Positions 32,903-45,112 of a DNA stretch of 64,000 nucleotides are shown one piece after another; position 1 is the stretch's first letter; each line of letters opens with the position of its first letter. Under the pieces are notes generated by a model. That model did not search any database and was not told where the DNA came from. It saw nothing but the letters and a program-made list of their open reading frames with translations. This DNA comes from Sphaerolaimus hirsutus (Eukaryota > Nematoda > Chromadorea > Monhysterida > Sphaerolaimidae): positions 310,001 through 374,000 of the forward strand of contig OZ038458.1 of assembly GCA_964036195.1 (NCBI GenBank). Reading direction: 5' to 3'. Both the position numbers and the translations under genes were made by a program.

Positions 32903-32925
32903 GCATTAGCGTAGTTCCTCGAAAG
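32903..32925 (+). CDS. Gene X: candidate 23-base micro-exon
   Basis: Strong acceptor GCATTATTTTACAG and perfect GTAAGT donor bracket 23 bases encoding (G)ISVVPRK, phase 1 in and 0 out. The sites are the best-formed pair between 31 and 44 kb. Alternatively the pair is spurious, since repeats dominate the surroundings. Confidence 0.42.
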
Positions 32926-33269
32926 GTAAGTGTGCTGTCCTCCGCGTATACCGTATTCCAGACGGGGGTAGTTCGAGGGGGGGGGGTATTTTTTCCTCAG
33001 CTCGAAAACCCTGGGGGTATTTCGGTCACTGGACTGGAGTATATTTACCTATGTGCATGAATACCTATTTAAGGAGAACTTGGTCGCCAGACATTTTTCT
33101 AAAAGTTATCTGCATAATCTTTCGCTATTTCTCAACAATGTGATTATTGTGATTATTTCCTTCGCTATGTGATAAATACATATTTTCTACGCATTCAATT
33201 CTTATAAAGAAAAGTCTATGAAAATAAAGATGGAGAATGGTGAATTTTCTTGATTTTGTGTATAATTTT

Positions 33270-33440
33270 AACAATTTCATTTTAGTAAACTCGTATCAGC
33301 TTTGAAAGTCATTTGCGTTTACCCAATGAGGGGTTCGTCAACTACAGTCGACGTAAATAGATAACTAATAACTCACCCCGTCAACTCGATTACGTTCAAA
33401 GCTGATTTATGAATTGACTACTTTTCTCAATTTTTGTAAA
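33270..33440. repeat. Family F foldback repeat
   Basis: AAACTCGTATCAGCTTTGAA on the left and TTCAAAGCTGATTTATGAAT on the right, with a central CAACTACAGTCGACGT. A partial second copy follows at 33.52-33.65 kb. Confidence 0.55.
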
Positions 33441-33717
33441 CTACCTAGTGGCCGCATACATATTGACCCCACGCACATTCGTTGACAAGCGAAATTTTCA
33501 TAACTACGTATTACATCTGTTATAAACACATTTGAGTTTATCATTATGAATTTTTTTTTATATACGTCGGAAGTAGTTGTCAGAATCAGAATATACTGGT
33601 AAACTCAAATGCGTTTGTAGCGAATTATCAGCTTTGAAAGTTTCTGTTGTAAAATTAGGTGGATGGTGTGCGCATATCTATTACCGGTACTTTTGTGCTT
33701 CAGGTACTTTTGTGCAG

Positions 33718-33801
33718 ATATGGTATTGCACAACTGATTCTGCGCATCCAAATTCACAAGATGCATCCCAACGTCTGGCTCAAGTCGTCGTTCAACATGA
33801 G
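33718..33801 (+). CDS. Gene X: candidate third exon
   Basis: Acceptor GGTACTTTTGTGCAG and donor GTATGT enclose 84 bases (28 codons, phase 0-0): IWYCTTDSAHPNSQD, then ASQRLAQVVVQHE. With the acceptor 14 bases upstream (ending 33703) another open frame reads VLLCRYGIAQLILRIQ then IHKMHPNVWLKSSFNM, so frame choice is uncertain. No family recognised. Confidence 0.4.
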
Positions 33802-34749
33802 GTATGTTCATTGTTTGTTTTTGTGTAATTGTCATAAATTAATGGTTATTTAAGCATTAAAGTTGAATTTCAGAGCAATGATAAAATTGCTATACTCCAA
33901 CTTTACATTTAGCATTCAGGGTTCACGTTGGCAGCGAGCCAACAATAACAAATGAATGCGATTATTATCTAACAACTATTATAGGTAGGCAGTGTTACGG
34001 TGTGAAACAGTTAAATTCATCAAGTTGAATTTTTAAAATTTGCAATTTTTGCGCTCTTCTATTAGAAGAAATGTGGTATATCACGGTGCCAGTTCATTAC
34101 ACAATCCTGGTGATGGAACAGTGCCAAAGCGCTGTGTCAGTTATTTCAAACGTAGGTTATGGCGCTGCGCACACCGGTTAACTGCCAGTAAATTTTGTCA
34201 ACTCTGAAATCCACTTTGGATGGTATTTGAGTTTACTGGAATTACAACTAGATTCGGGTGACATTAGGCCGTACATCTTTCCGAAGGAAACACTCCAGCA
34301 TGACGTGATCACTTTCGTCGCCGTCATCATCTCTCGCCATCACGTCGTCTTCATGACGTCATTGCTTCGTCATCATAAGTTCTCGGCTGGCCGTCTGCCA
34401 GTCCAAGACATAACTCCTATCCGTTTGTAGAGTATCGTGTCTGCCGAGTATACAGTTGAAGGAAATAAAAAAACGTTTTCCAGTAAACTCAAATGCGTTC
34501 ATGGCTAATTTACGAGTACTAAATTCTCATAGTGCTAATTTCTCGTTGGTGAACTAGGTGCAGCGACATTCTATTCTATCACTGCACAAATTCAGAGGGT
34601 TTTTTCATTTTCGTTTGCTTTCTTTTTACACTCATCCATTCCTGTTTCACATCTAATATCACTCATTTTCCCATTTATTTATTATTGCCGTATTTTTGCA
34701 TGCCTAAATGTCTTCTCATTAGCATTTTTCCTGTGTTTTTTTACAAAAG

Positions 34750-34849
34750 AAAACAGTTTCACTTGCCACAAGGTGGTACGGCTTTCTATTCAGAATTCCC
34801 TTTGAAAGTGCACAATGGAAAAGTGACAAAAAATGTCAAACGGAAATAG
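34750..34849 (+). CDS. Gene X: candidate fourth exon
   Basis: Pyrimidine-rich acceptor TTTTTTTACAAAAG. In phase 0 it encodes KTVSLATRWYGFLFRIP, FESAQWKSDKKCQTEI and a split codon at GTAACG. Other frames end within the segment. No later exon could be traced; the gene may end here by an alternative frame or continue into the repeat-rich DNA beyond. Confidence 0.35.
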
Positions 34850-34876
34850 GTAACGTCATGAATGTTTACTTTTGAC

Positions 34877-35000
34877 AGTCCGGAACCCGTAAAATGTCAC
34901 GAAAATTGTAAAGTGTCGTGCAAAAGTTCATGTAAAATGTCAAACGCCCAATGTTATTTTCATACTTTTCTCATGGAAAATGTAAAAGGTTTTACTATTT
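34877..35000. mobile_element. MITE family A, right half lost
   Basis: GACAGTCCGGAACCCGTAAA then ATGTCACG, followed by AGTGTCGTGCAAAAG and ATGTAAAATGTCAAACG. The right terminus is not found. Confidence 0.5.
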
Positions 35001-36016
35001 TTACATGTTAGAGCGATGTTTACACTGGAAGACATAATAGATGCCGTTTAGTGGTTATTTAGTATTTTATAGGAAAATAATTTGACATCTTCAAAATTTC
35101 ATTATTTTAGCGACAAAATATAGGGATTTGAAATTTCATAATTACGTTTTCTGTACACGTGTATTTTTCAAAAGTACGTATACAGGTGAGTACGGGTATT
35201 TTTTAGAAGTATATGTATGTGTATTTACAAAGCACTCGTGTAAATATATGTTTTTTTCGAGGAAATGTAAATACATTTTAACAACTGTGCACCGAACGTC
35301 CCGATTTGGAAATGCTCGCTGTGCGGCGCTCGCGTGCTCTATAGGCATCGTGTAAGCCCCGCCTACTTCAGTCGCATGCGTTGGGCGCCTGTTACCATTA
35401 CTGATGTCGCATTTTTTTGACCTTTTGCCATCGGATTCACGTATCCATTTCCGAACTAATGAGTTCAGAAGTATTGCACAAAGGAATTATTAGTTCACAT
35501 TTTAAGTCGCAATTTGTGTGAAAAATTTGTGTGGTGAAAAATAACTCATTCCAGAAAACTCAAATGCACGAAAAGTGGATTTATGAGTTTTCAAAGTTAA
35601 CATAGGCAGGCACTCATTTTGTCACATGCGCAGCCCATCAGTTGTTAGCCTAATATTCACTTGTACGTAATACATCTCTACGTTTACTGTTTTCACTCTG
35701 AATATTAGTTGAAGTTTCAGAGAGCATTCATTCCATAGTGTAGCTACCTAGTCTAAAGTTTGTTCAGTTTGGGATCCCAAAAGTTTTGAGACACGCGATT
35801 TTTTTAGCAATAGAATGATACTCGAATGTTGCTCATTTTTTATCTGCAACGGGAAATTTTTATCAATCTGACACGGTTTTTATTTACTTATTAGTTAAAG
35901 GGTTAGTTATCACTTTACTCAATGTTACTTTCTTAAGTTATCACATTACTTTCACTTTACTAATATTTAACTTAACATGTTCTTGTCACTTCTTCACTTG
36001 TGGAATAAATCCCCGG

Positions 36017-36190
36017 GGACAGTCCCACACTTTGTGTGGTGTAAAGTCAAGTGTCAAATGTCATGTAAAATGTCAATCAAAAAATGTTATTACTGAACTT
36101 TTGACAATTTGCATGACATTTGACAAATTTGTATGACATTTTACATGACATTTGACACTTGACATTACAGTTTACAGTGTGCATAACTGG
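36017..36190. mobile_element. MITE family A
   Basis: GGGACAGTCCCACACTTTGT at left; TTACAGTTTACAGTGTGCAT at right. The inner arms include four ATGTCAAA-type words in both orientations. Confidence 0.68.
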
Positions 36191-39100
36191 CTGACCCCCG
36201 ATCGAGTTGCAAAATTAAAGTTTTTTTCTCAATTTTACAAGCTTAAAACATTGAGTAAGAGGAACTTTTAAATGGAAGGTGTCTCGCTACTTTTTGAACA
36301 AAGCAAACATATGATACTGCTAGTGTTTCATCCATGCCGCAATAATGTCATGAAAGATTATATGTATCTATGTGGCTTTCCCAGTGGATACACTAATGGA
36401 ATATTAAAGATATTTAAGCTGGAAAGGTGTTAGTGCAAATAAGCTTGATAACGATGTAGTTAAACTATTACACTATGAAATACAGTGAAATAGTTCACTA
36501 AATAGTACAATTGTATTTAGCGCCAATGTACAGCTATAACTGATGACAGTGGGTTGCTTGAATTTTCAAAATTTGACCCGATAATTTTTCGAGTAACCCG
36601 ATTTGTTGCATCGGAAACTATGAGATGCCCGATTTTGTGTTTTTGTTTTTAAAATACTGCATTATTGCCTATAAAAGGAACATATTAGAATATGATTCAT
36701 TTTTATTGTTTCTGTTAAGTGTGATGCTTTCAGCAAAATTGTGTTTTTATTGAATTGACATTCGGTTGACACGAATTTGCAATGTCAACTAGTGTATATT
36801 TTGTATCCCATGAATTGTATTTACATCATATTTAACCAATAACAGCCGGCAAAACATTGCATAATTTCCCATTTTGCACTTTTAATTGCACAAGAACAGA
36901 AGCGCACCAGATCCACACTTTTCCGTTGAGATAATCCCCATTTCTTTTTACCCATTGCGCATTTTATTTGGGCCATTTTTCCGCTTCAGTGCGTCTGTTT
37001 GTCGGCTTTTGTAACCCCGCGAAAAAATCAGTTTTTATCGAAAAATGAATCGATCATTTTTTCGCGAAAAATACGCCCGATAAATGACGGATTATAAACT
37101 TTTTTGCCGAAAGAAACACTATTCGGTTTTCAGACTGGAACTGCTTAATGGTAATTTTGAAGTTTTGAAAGTTTCGTACAGCTGTTTGGAACAATAAAAA
37201 CGTTCTTTTGGCGGCCATTTTGCAATTTCTGAAACTGAATTATGGCGGCACTGGGATAAGTTCGAAGCGAATGCTATGTACGAAAATACACATTTACATA
37301 GTTGTATTCATTCTTATTATTCAAGATTGTAGATGATTACGCAAAGCTATTTGTGAGCTGAAAAGTTATTTATGACCTGTACACTTTGGCATGTTTAAGA
37401 ATTTTACTCTACATTAAAGTATCAATTCATCATTCGCTCAATTTACTTTCGTTCATATTTCTTCCAGTGTAGGTATTTATTTGCAATAAAATGACACTTA
37501 TTTTGCTATTTTATTCAGTCAAAATAATGCAAATTTCGACTTTAAAATAAATGCGCATTGCAAATTTTCTCCAAAAATGGTGCCCATGTGTGAGTGACGT
37601 GCGCTGCTAAAAATGATGAAAAAAGTTTGGACACAAAATCTTTGCCAAAATAGCTTTGTGTCTGTCGTCTGAACTAAAATGAAAGTTCTGCCCCATTTTG
37701 AGGTCAACTGTTTCAGTTTATATGTATTTATGTATTTACGTGTCAAGGTATTTAGGTAATATACTTTACTTGTATGAGTACAATTTGAGGTATATTTACA
37801 TGTTTTGGCTTAAATAGTTGTCTATTTGTTTGCTGCCAGAACATTTGGCCCTCTTCTTTAATTGTTCAAGTGTGAATGTTGGACTATTTTGTTGACTTCT
37901 TAGATTGTAAAATACATAAAATATGCACTGTTCGTGTCTTTATGTTTTCTGGAGTGCTCATTTATATTATTACAGCTAAAATTTTATTGGGCGCAATATT
38001 TTCTGGCCGCCAATAATAATTGCCCACCCATCGCTGCTACCCTTGTAGATGTGAAAGCTTTTTAATACGTTAAAAAAATCAAGTTTGTACGGCTGCCCGA
38101 AAAGCAAGTCGGGTCAAAGAATGTTGCTCATCTGAAACTATTGTCAAAATACCGTATTTCTTCGAAATATCTCCGGGGGTTTATCTTTTCATAGTGGAAA
38201 ATTTGAAGGGGGGTTAAACCAGAGAGGTTATTATATCGCTAGAATTTTCTTGAACCGCAGCTTTTGTCATTTGCGTTCTCTGTACACTCAATTTTGGGGG
38301 GTATTTCGAGGGGGGTTATAAATTCATAGTGGCCATTTTCAGAGTGTATTTCGTGGGGGTACTTCCGATCGACACTGCAGTCGATTTAATTGTTTTTATC
38401 TTATATTTTACTGTGTATTTAGGTTTGCTTTCATTCAAGATACTCAAAATACCCAGGGTATTCCATTTTCGGCAAAAAGTATCAGCGCGTTCACAACTAT
38501 ACATTTTCTGCAAAATGTCTCCATGCATTATGCCCATTAGGTTCTATGCATTCCGATATTAATGGTGCTTTTAGGTGAAACGCATTTAAAGTTCCATTAA
38601 AACGCAAAGAAATTGGCCAAATTTGAGGCGAAAATTGCGATCCAGTTCTGTTGCATAAAAGCGATTTTTATTCGGTGAAAAATCCATCATTCATTGTTGT
38701 TTGTTTGAAGTTTAAAGTAGAGTATTTGTTGAAAGGATTTTTCTGCTAAACAGCTGTATAAATTTTTTGTTGCACCTGTTTAGAATATAAATAATTGCCG
38801 TTTTGTATTTTGTTGAAATGGTTTGAAATGTCGAATAATAGGTGGTGTTTTTTGTGATTTTTATTAATTTTTGTGCTTAATGTTTACTTGACAAGCTGCG
38901 GAACTTAAAAGCTGCTCTATGACAAGAATTCTTTGGAACTAATTTTGAACGTTTATTGTATTTGGAATTATGTATACATTAGATTTTTTGAGTAAATCGC
39001 TTCATAATTTATTTCCTCTTTCCATTTCATTATTCATTATTGTGAAAAAAATAAACCGGAAACCTTAATTATTTCCGTCGTAACAAAATGTCAAGTTATG

Positions 39101-39376
39101 CAAATTTAAGCGTCGTTTGCAAATACGCCCTCAAAGTCATTTCCTATTAATTTTTTTTGCCATTCTGAATCATGCCATTAGGGGCGCGGAATGTGTGAAC
39201 AAGGTTTATTATATTTAAGTATAAAAACCTTCTACACTCTTCATTTCATTAGCTATTCTGTATAAATGTCTCATTTAACAAGTTGATCATTTTACAGCAT
39301 TGGGATGAAATGCCATAAATTTATCCTTCTGTCATCAATTTTACATGTGTATGATCACATCAATCGAGATGCCTGA

Positions 39377-39535
39377 CGCCAGTCCCGCACACTGTAAACT
39401 GTAAAGAAAAGTGTCAACTGTCATGTAAAATGCCATACAAATTTGTCAATTGTCATGCGAAATGTTTAAAGTTAAGTAATAATTTTTTATTGACATTTTG
39501 CATGACATTTGACACTTTACTTTACAGGGTGCTTA
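39377..39535. mobile_element. MITE family A
   Basis: GCCAGTCCCGCACACTGTAA at left; TTTACTTTACAGGGTGC at right, the outer right end eroded. Confidence 0.66.
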
Positions 39536-41023
39536 CTCCATTGTTTTGCATCTCAAAATTTGGATTTCAAAAATGTTGCTTGTGGATTATTCAGCATGTA
39601 AAATCATTTGATGTTTTCGAACAACAAATCACATGTTGGCATAATGTATTTCTCTATTTTTTTCTGTGCTTGAAATCATTATTTTGATCATCACATTTGC
39701 ATTTTTTCAAGAAATTCATTTTAATTCTCTTCTGCCAAATGAAACAATTGAGATCTTTTTAATTGTTTAGATTTTCAAGTAAAATTGGTAGTCCATTAGA
39801 ACAGCACCCAAGCTCATGTGAAATGTGAATATTCCAATTGCAAATGGAACACTCACTTAGTATTTAGGTATACATATTTCACTCGGCATGAGCGTAAATA
39901 CAAGTACATATTAGAGTATGCGGGTATTTATTATTAGCTGTGCAAATAAAGGTCTTAAGTCTAGTCTCTTCACATAGAGGTGCTTTGCGGTGCCAATTTT
40001 CTCTTTATACTCTGCCGACAGCGCACTTTACGCGTGAAAGTGCCATATACCCTTTGAATGACCGATCAAGTTTTTAACGTGTTTTTCGGCGCAATACTTT
40101 TTTCTCTATGGGGTAATTGAGCGCAGAATTTGTCACATGACTTTTTTATTCCGCAAATTACGGTAACATCCTTTGCAAAGCTTTCGCTTTCTTTCTTATA
40201 TCAATTTCTGGTGTTCTGTACTAGACTAGATTTGTTGCACGCGAACGTTTCTGTGTTTCATAGTACTTAATTGCTTTGGCGGCATTAACTATTTACGATA
40301 CCAGTTTTGTGCGGAACAGTGCAAAGCGCATCTTTTCAAAAGGAAAATAGTGTCGGTTTTTTTATTTGATGCATCAATTCACAAAAATAGGTGGTCAATT
40401 TAGGCCGCATTTTTATTATTCGGAGTTATCAAAAGTTTTGTCACCGAATGTCCTAAACATTTTCAACATAAACTTTCTTAGTGCATAGAATAGCGTACGA
40501 TTCCCTTAGTACATTATTTATAACTAACTATTACAGCAATGTAGCCAAGATTACCTATTACATAAATACAAGCAAACATACAACAGAATATTTGTATACA
40601 AACATTTACATCGCTACGAAAGGGCAATGACCACTTTACAAGTATGAAAGTTTACAAGTAAAGAAAACCTGAAAGTTTACAAGTAAATATATACAACTTT
40701 ACAAGTAATAAGACCTAAGTTTACAAGTAGATTACAACTGCATTTTTGCGCGCACTTTACAAGTAGATTTCAACTGCATTTTGTGCGCACTTTACAAGTA
40801 AACTGCCACTAATCTTTGCAAGTAATTTTTTCAAGTAAGAAAGTGTACTTTACAAATATATTACAAGTGAGTATACATCAAAAAAGTGCCTGCAGGTACA
40901 CAAGCATTAGCTGCTTTCCTTGTGCAAACACTGCATTGATTTTCAAACAAAAGTTTCAATCAGATAACCCTAATTGAATGTCATCCGCAAGTGTATCTGC
41001 CTGGCGCCTGGTGCAGTCAAGCC

Positions 41024-41705
41024 TAGGGTTGGCCGATGTTTTTTTTTAAACGTTTTTTTTTTTAAAAAAACATGACGTCCGAAATTTTTTTTTTTATAAA
41101 AAAAACATCGGCCGAAATTTTTAGTACTAAGCACTAGGTATTTTGCAAAATTTTTGCGCGCAAGCGCGCAATTTCACACACAAATTGACATTGGTGGTTG
41201 TTTTCATTGGTTTTGTTGCATTTTTAGTATCAAAACATCCATTTCTATGTGCTACCATGGGTGAATAAGCCGACATATGTTGCTGTAATATATAATATTG
41301 GGGTAATGTGCTTCCGTGTACCTCCACAGTGTGTAACTTCACTCCCAAAGTAACAACCTCCTTTTATAACCTTGTTTGATCACCATTCCGTGCCAAACTT
41401 TACCTGAAGTCATGAACATTCGACTATAAGGCGATATACGAACAATATGTCGACGAAAAATGGATATTTTTGACACAAATCACCACTTATAATGCTATCC
41501 CATGGCTCCACAGCCATTATATGGTCATATTTAACATCACAGAGTATTGCCAGTGTCTGATATACCTATATATGTTGACACTAGGTCATATCTGGGAGCT
41601 TTTAAAAAAAACACGTTTTTTTTTAAAAAAACACGTTTTTTTAATAAAAAAAAACGTTAAAAAAACAAACATCGAGTTTAAAAAAAACGTTTTTTTCCAA
41701 CCCTA
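41024..41705 (-). mobile_element. hAT-like family J element, exact 8 bp duplication
   Basis: Starts TAGGGTTGG and ends CCAACCCTA. The 8-mer GTCAAGCC stands on both sides (41016-41023 and 41706-41713). TAGGGTTG ends with an 8 bp duplication are typical hAT. Both ends have A/T-run hairpins around AACGTTTT. The unique middle is the reverse complement of 12.43-12.86 kb. No long ORF, so it is non-autonomous. Confidence 0.87.
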
Positions 41706-41889
41706 GTCAAGCCCACCACCTTTGATGAGGCAGCATAAAAAATGCATGCAGCAAAAATATTTTGTCAAATGCCTGGGAATCCGGATTATGGATCAAGGAT
41801 GGGATTATCCAGGCAGTAAAAAATGCAAAATGCTTTAACATATGTGCATTTGTATGTCATTCATCAGTCTGAGTCATTTGATTTCATAG

Positions 41890-42142
41890 TTATACTCGGC
41901 GTACGTGATACTCTGCCCTCGCACTGATTTATGTCTCGTGTTAGAAGCGTGCCAATGATTATTAAATCATGCGATTTCCGTAAAAATATGAAAAAAATTC
42001 ATCGATGTGAATATGTTAATGAATAACATTATAACAACAATCAATTTTGTCATCTTTTTATGAAACTCAGACGCGTTAACCATCGTTGGCACACTTCCAG
42101 CGGGAACCACGCGTGCAGGGTGTAAAGTAACCGGAGTATATC
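41890..42142. mobile_element. Family C subtype 2 (ATACTCGGCGTACGTGATAC)
   Basis: Left TATACTCGGCGTACGTGATA then CTCTGCCCTCGCACTG; inner GAAGCGTGCCAATGATTATT and its approximate complement near the right end. The same subtype appears at 46.3, 57.5 and 63.8 kb. Confidence 0.62.
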
Positions 42143-42243
42143 ATGGCTGACAGTTTTGGTAGAATATTTGCAGAGCTTGTCAACGCTGATTATTACATGA
42201 AGTTTGTTTTGACCACTGTTCAAGCTGAAAGTAAATTTTTATT

Positions 42244-42362
42244 AGAGTATACTTGATGGACAGCACATCTAGTATGGACGTGATGAAAAAACTGTATAAT
42301 TTTTGGTTCATTATTCAGATGGGTTATGGTAGGTTTTCATAGTGTGATGTCCGTGAGTATAC
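42244..42362. mobile_element. Family C, short deleted copy
   Basis: AGTATACTTGATGGACAGCA at left; GTGATGTCCGTGAGTATAC at right; retains GATGGGTTATGGTAGGTTTT. About half is deleted compared with 24.9 kb. Confidence 0.6.
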
Positions 42363-43374
42363 ACAGTTTCCGCACAGCTTTCAGATTTTTTTGCCCATTC
42401 TGTTTAAAAATGTGGCCGCCGTGTAATACTTATAGGATTATCTCTATCTGATATGATGACCTACTTGTAAAAGTTCACATGTCGTTCGTATGCTTGTAAA
42501 GTGCGCTTTTTTACTTGTAAAGTGAGCGCAAAAGTTCACTTGAAATCTACTTGTAAACTTTGGTATTTTACTTGTAAACTTCTATATATCTACTTGTAAA
42601 GTGTTGAGTAAACTCTACTTGTAAACTTTCATACTTGTAAAGTGCTGCGGGGTCCTACGAAACGAATCGTTTCGCCTCAAGCAAATTTCATGCTTCATGC
42701 ATTTCAGTGTCTTCCTGTTTCAGATCAAACATATCGCTGGATGGGATAAAATGGGTGGGCTGTCATGAGTGATAGTATACGATAGGTGATGTTATCAGTG
42801 CCATGACAACAGAGTACCTTTTCGATTTTTACGCGTAATTTTAGGTGTTTTTTTTGCTGCAATTTTGCAATAAAAAGGGCGAAATCTCGAGTTTTATCTG
42901 ATATCGTCTCAAAATCTATCGGTCGCTTTTGATGACAATATTTCTAGATCATGATCTGATTAGAAGTCATGCTTATCTGGTCTGAACATTCATGATCTTG
43001 AATGCTTTTCGTTTTTGAGGAACTTTTTTTGGCTTTCTACCAGAGAAATTGTGTAGGGCACTGGAAACAAGATAAGTTGACTGAGCAAAGATAAAAATAC
43101 AAATCCAGTTTTTGCGATTTGATCTCTACCTATCATTTTGCCATTCACATTTTGAATTGAGAAAAGAATGTGAAATTTAAGACTGAATAGGTATACCTAA
43201 ATAAATATATAGAAAAACTATAAACTCTATAATTCTCGGTGCACCGGTGCCACATTAGAATGACAAATTGTACGTATTTTAAGCGGTTGCGCATGTAAAA
43301 GAGAGGAATCGCGCTTCCAGGGGTCAGTTTCTCTTAGAACGTAGGGCGCCATAAGGCGCCTTCAATTGACCTAA

Positions 43375-43611
43375 TGGCCCTACACACACTAGTTTTCACC
43401 GTGACTGATGTGAAAACTGAAATGGCCACATGGCCACATCCAGCCTACTCTTATTGTATGCTATATGTGTTTTAGTCTTCAAATTTTAACTTTCATAAAA
43501 TTAAATTCAAATTTAAATTAAATTAAATCATTCAACCGTGTTCGTTAATTTGCATTTGAAAAAATTTCAGTTTTCACACGAAGTCACTGTGAAAACTAGT
43601 GTGTGTAGGCA
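43375..43611. mobile_element. Family G element
   Basis: GGCCCTACACACACTAGTTT then TCACCGTGACT at left; AGTCACTGTGAAAACTAGTG then TGTGTAGG at right. The inverted ends are about 30 bases long and well matched. Confidence 0.72.
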
Positions 43612-43654
43612 CAATAGGACATGTAATTGGCATTAACCATGTTCCAATGTAACA

Positions 43655-43816
43655 AAGTCATTGTTTTTAACATGTGTTCTGCATTGCCCGGATCACAAAC
43701 CGCAGCTTTTTTCATTTACGTTATCTTTACACTCAATTTGGGGGGTATTTCGAGGGGGGTTTATAAATTCATAGTGTCCATTTTGTGGGGGTGTGGGTAT
43801 TTCGAGATATACGGTA
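43655..43816. repeat. Family B right-half fragment
   Basis: Carries CACAAACCGCAGCTTTT, ACACTCAATTTGGGGGG and the terminus TATTTCGAGATATACGGTA. Confidence 0.6.
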
Positions 43817-43889
43817 AAAAATATAAGATTTGTTTACCATTTTCTGATATTAAAAAAATCTCTCGACATTTCCTTCAATACTACTCGCG

Positions 43890-44110
43890 CCTTACGTCAC
43901 AACTGAATTCGTGCCCAGGCGAGTCTAATCTAAGCCGCAGGGCGGGTCTTATTTGTTGTGCAGCGGTTGCAATTTTCATGCTTTGCCGCTCACTGATTGT
44001 GCCTTGTATCATGCGAATAGTTTCTTGCCGCCGGTGCGCAGCGGCGCCTGCCAGCGACTCGACTCGACTCGACTCGGCAAAAATTTGTGTCAACCCGCGG
44101 GAATTGAAAA
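43890..44110. promoter_or_regulatory. CpG-rich patch upstream of TRIM9 (possible promoter region)
   Basis: GC-rich compared with its surroundings, with a CGACT array (CGACTCGACTCGACTCGACT) at about 44055 and GGCGCC sites, 600-800 bases before the TRIM9 start codon. I see no defined TATA box or initiator. It could equally be another decayed repeat. Confidence 0.25.
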
Positions 44111-44700
44111 TTGTGTACATGTTTGTAAGAGCTTGAGCGCTCAAATTAGTACCTGATAAATAAAAAAGATTTTGCTACTGAACCTTTGACATGTTGCACA
44201 ACATTTAAATGTGCGGTACTGTCATCTGCACGAGCTTACTTAGTAAACTAATGCGTTTTTCAGGAAACTGAAAACTGGGAAACTGTTGAATATGCCCAAT
44301 CGTTGGCCAAGAATTTTGACCCGACAAGTCGGGTCACGTTTTTCAGTTGCGATGGGTCTAAGCAAATAGTGCATGCGCGTGCGCTGCGCCGTTACAATAC
44401 TTACAGCCAGTGCTAAGTGCCTCCATAGTGCATTTGATTTCGTACACTGTTTACTTGTAAATGTACAGAGCTGTTGAGAGATTTACGTTTATTATTATTT
44501 CTGTACATCAGTATAAAAAAAATATAATCTATATTTTCTAATATTCATAGCTTTTGATAGAAAGCGCGCACTGCATCGAAGAAACGCCGCCGAGAATCCA
44601 TTTTAAAACCATCCTCAACCACTATTCCCACAGTCCCACTCAATTTTTGCAAAAAAACCCTCAGGTTTCGAACCCGCACAATCTCACTAACCCCCCAGCC

Positions 44701-44827
44701 ATGGAGGACGAACTGCGGTGCCCCCATTGCAAGCAGTTCTGCCAGACTCCAGTGCTGCTCGCCTGCTCGCATAGTTATTGTCTACAGTGTGCCATTGATG
44801 TGCAGGTGCCTGTGGTGGCTGGCAATG
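44701..44827 (+). CDS. TRIM9: TRIM9 exon 1: first half of RING
   Basis: Encodes MEDELRCPHCKQFCQTPVLL then ACSHSYCLQCAIDVQ and VPVVAGN. Zinc ligands Cys7, Cys10, Cys22, His24, Cys27, Cys30. The start is chosen because family members begin ME(E/D)EL; an in-frame ATG at 44554 would add 49 residues unlike the family. Donor G|GTGGGT, phase 1. CAG|GTGCCT at 44815 would be phase 0 and does not fit exon 2. Confidence 0.94.
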
Positions 44828-45112
44828 GTGGGTTTTTGGGGTTGGGGGTTTTGGTAATTTTGATTGGAAGTGTGTTTTTGAGGTTTTGAGGAACTTGAAT
44901 AAATACCCATACCGATACTATTGTATTCCTGCAGTACATTTCTCTTATCTGTTTTTTTATTCATAATTTTATTGCATTCACAGTGTAAAATTTCATGTAG
45001 GTATGTAGGAACATTTTCATCAAAATACAAACCAACCAACAACAACCAGCTTAACAAATTTTCCCCACCTTAAATACAACCCCAACAAAAGCTCCCAATC
45101 CCCATATATCAG

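Larger units (their letters stand above)
35020..40620. other. Intergenic, AT-rich, few features
   Basis: No confident exon. It contains a family F fragment (35.53-35.61 kb), family A copies at 36.02-36.19 and 39.38-39.54 kb and a family B remnant (38.15-38.36 kb). One short acceptor-donor pair near 37.13 kb (TTCGGTTTTCAG...GTAATT) is too short to call. Confidence 0.45.
40627..42650. mobile_element. Foldback element K with TTTACAAGTA arms
   Basis: The left arm (40627-40876) holds about ten CTTTACAAGTA words. The right arm (42462-42650) holds about nine complementary TACTTGTAAA words, with paired sub-blocks such as CAACTGCATTTT(G/T)GCGCGCAC versus GTGAGCGCAAAAG. The roughly 1.6 kb between carries a nested hAT-like element (41024-41705) and two family C copies. 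No transposase ORF. Confidence 0.65.

Noticed and set aside
44554-44700. Upstream in-frame ATG that would extend TRIM9 by 49 residues
   Set aside because: The extension is unlike the family, whose proteins begin immediately before the RING. It is better treated as 5' untranslated sequence.
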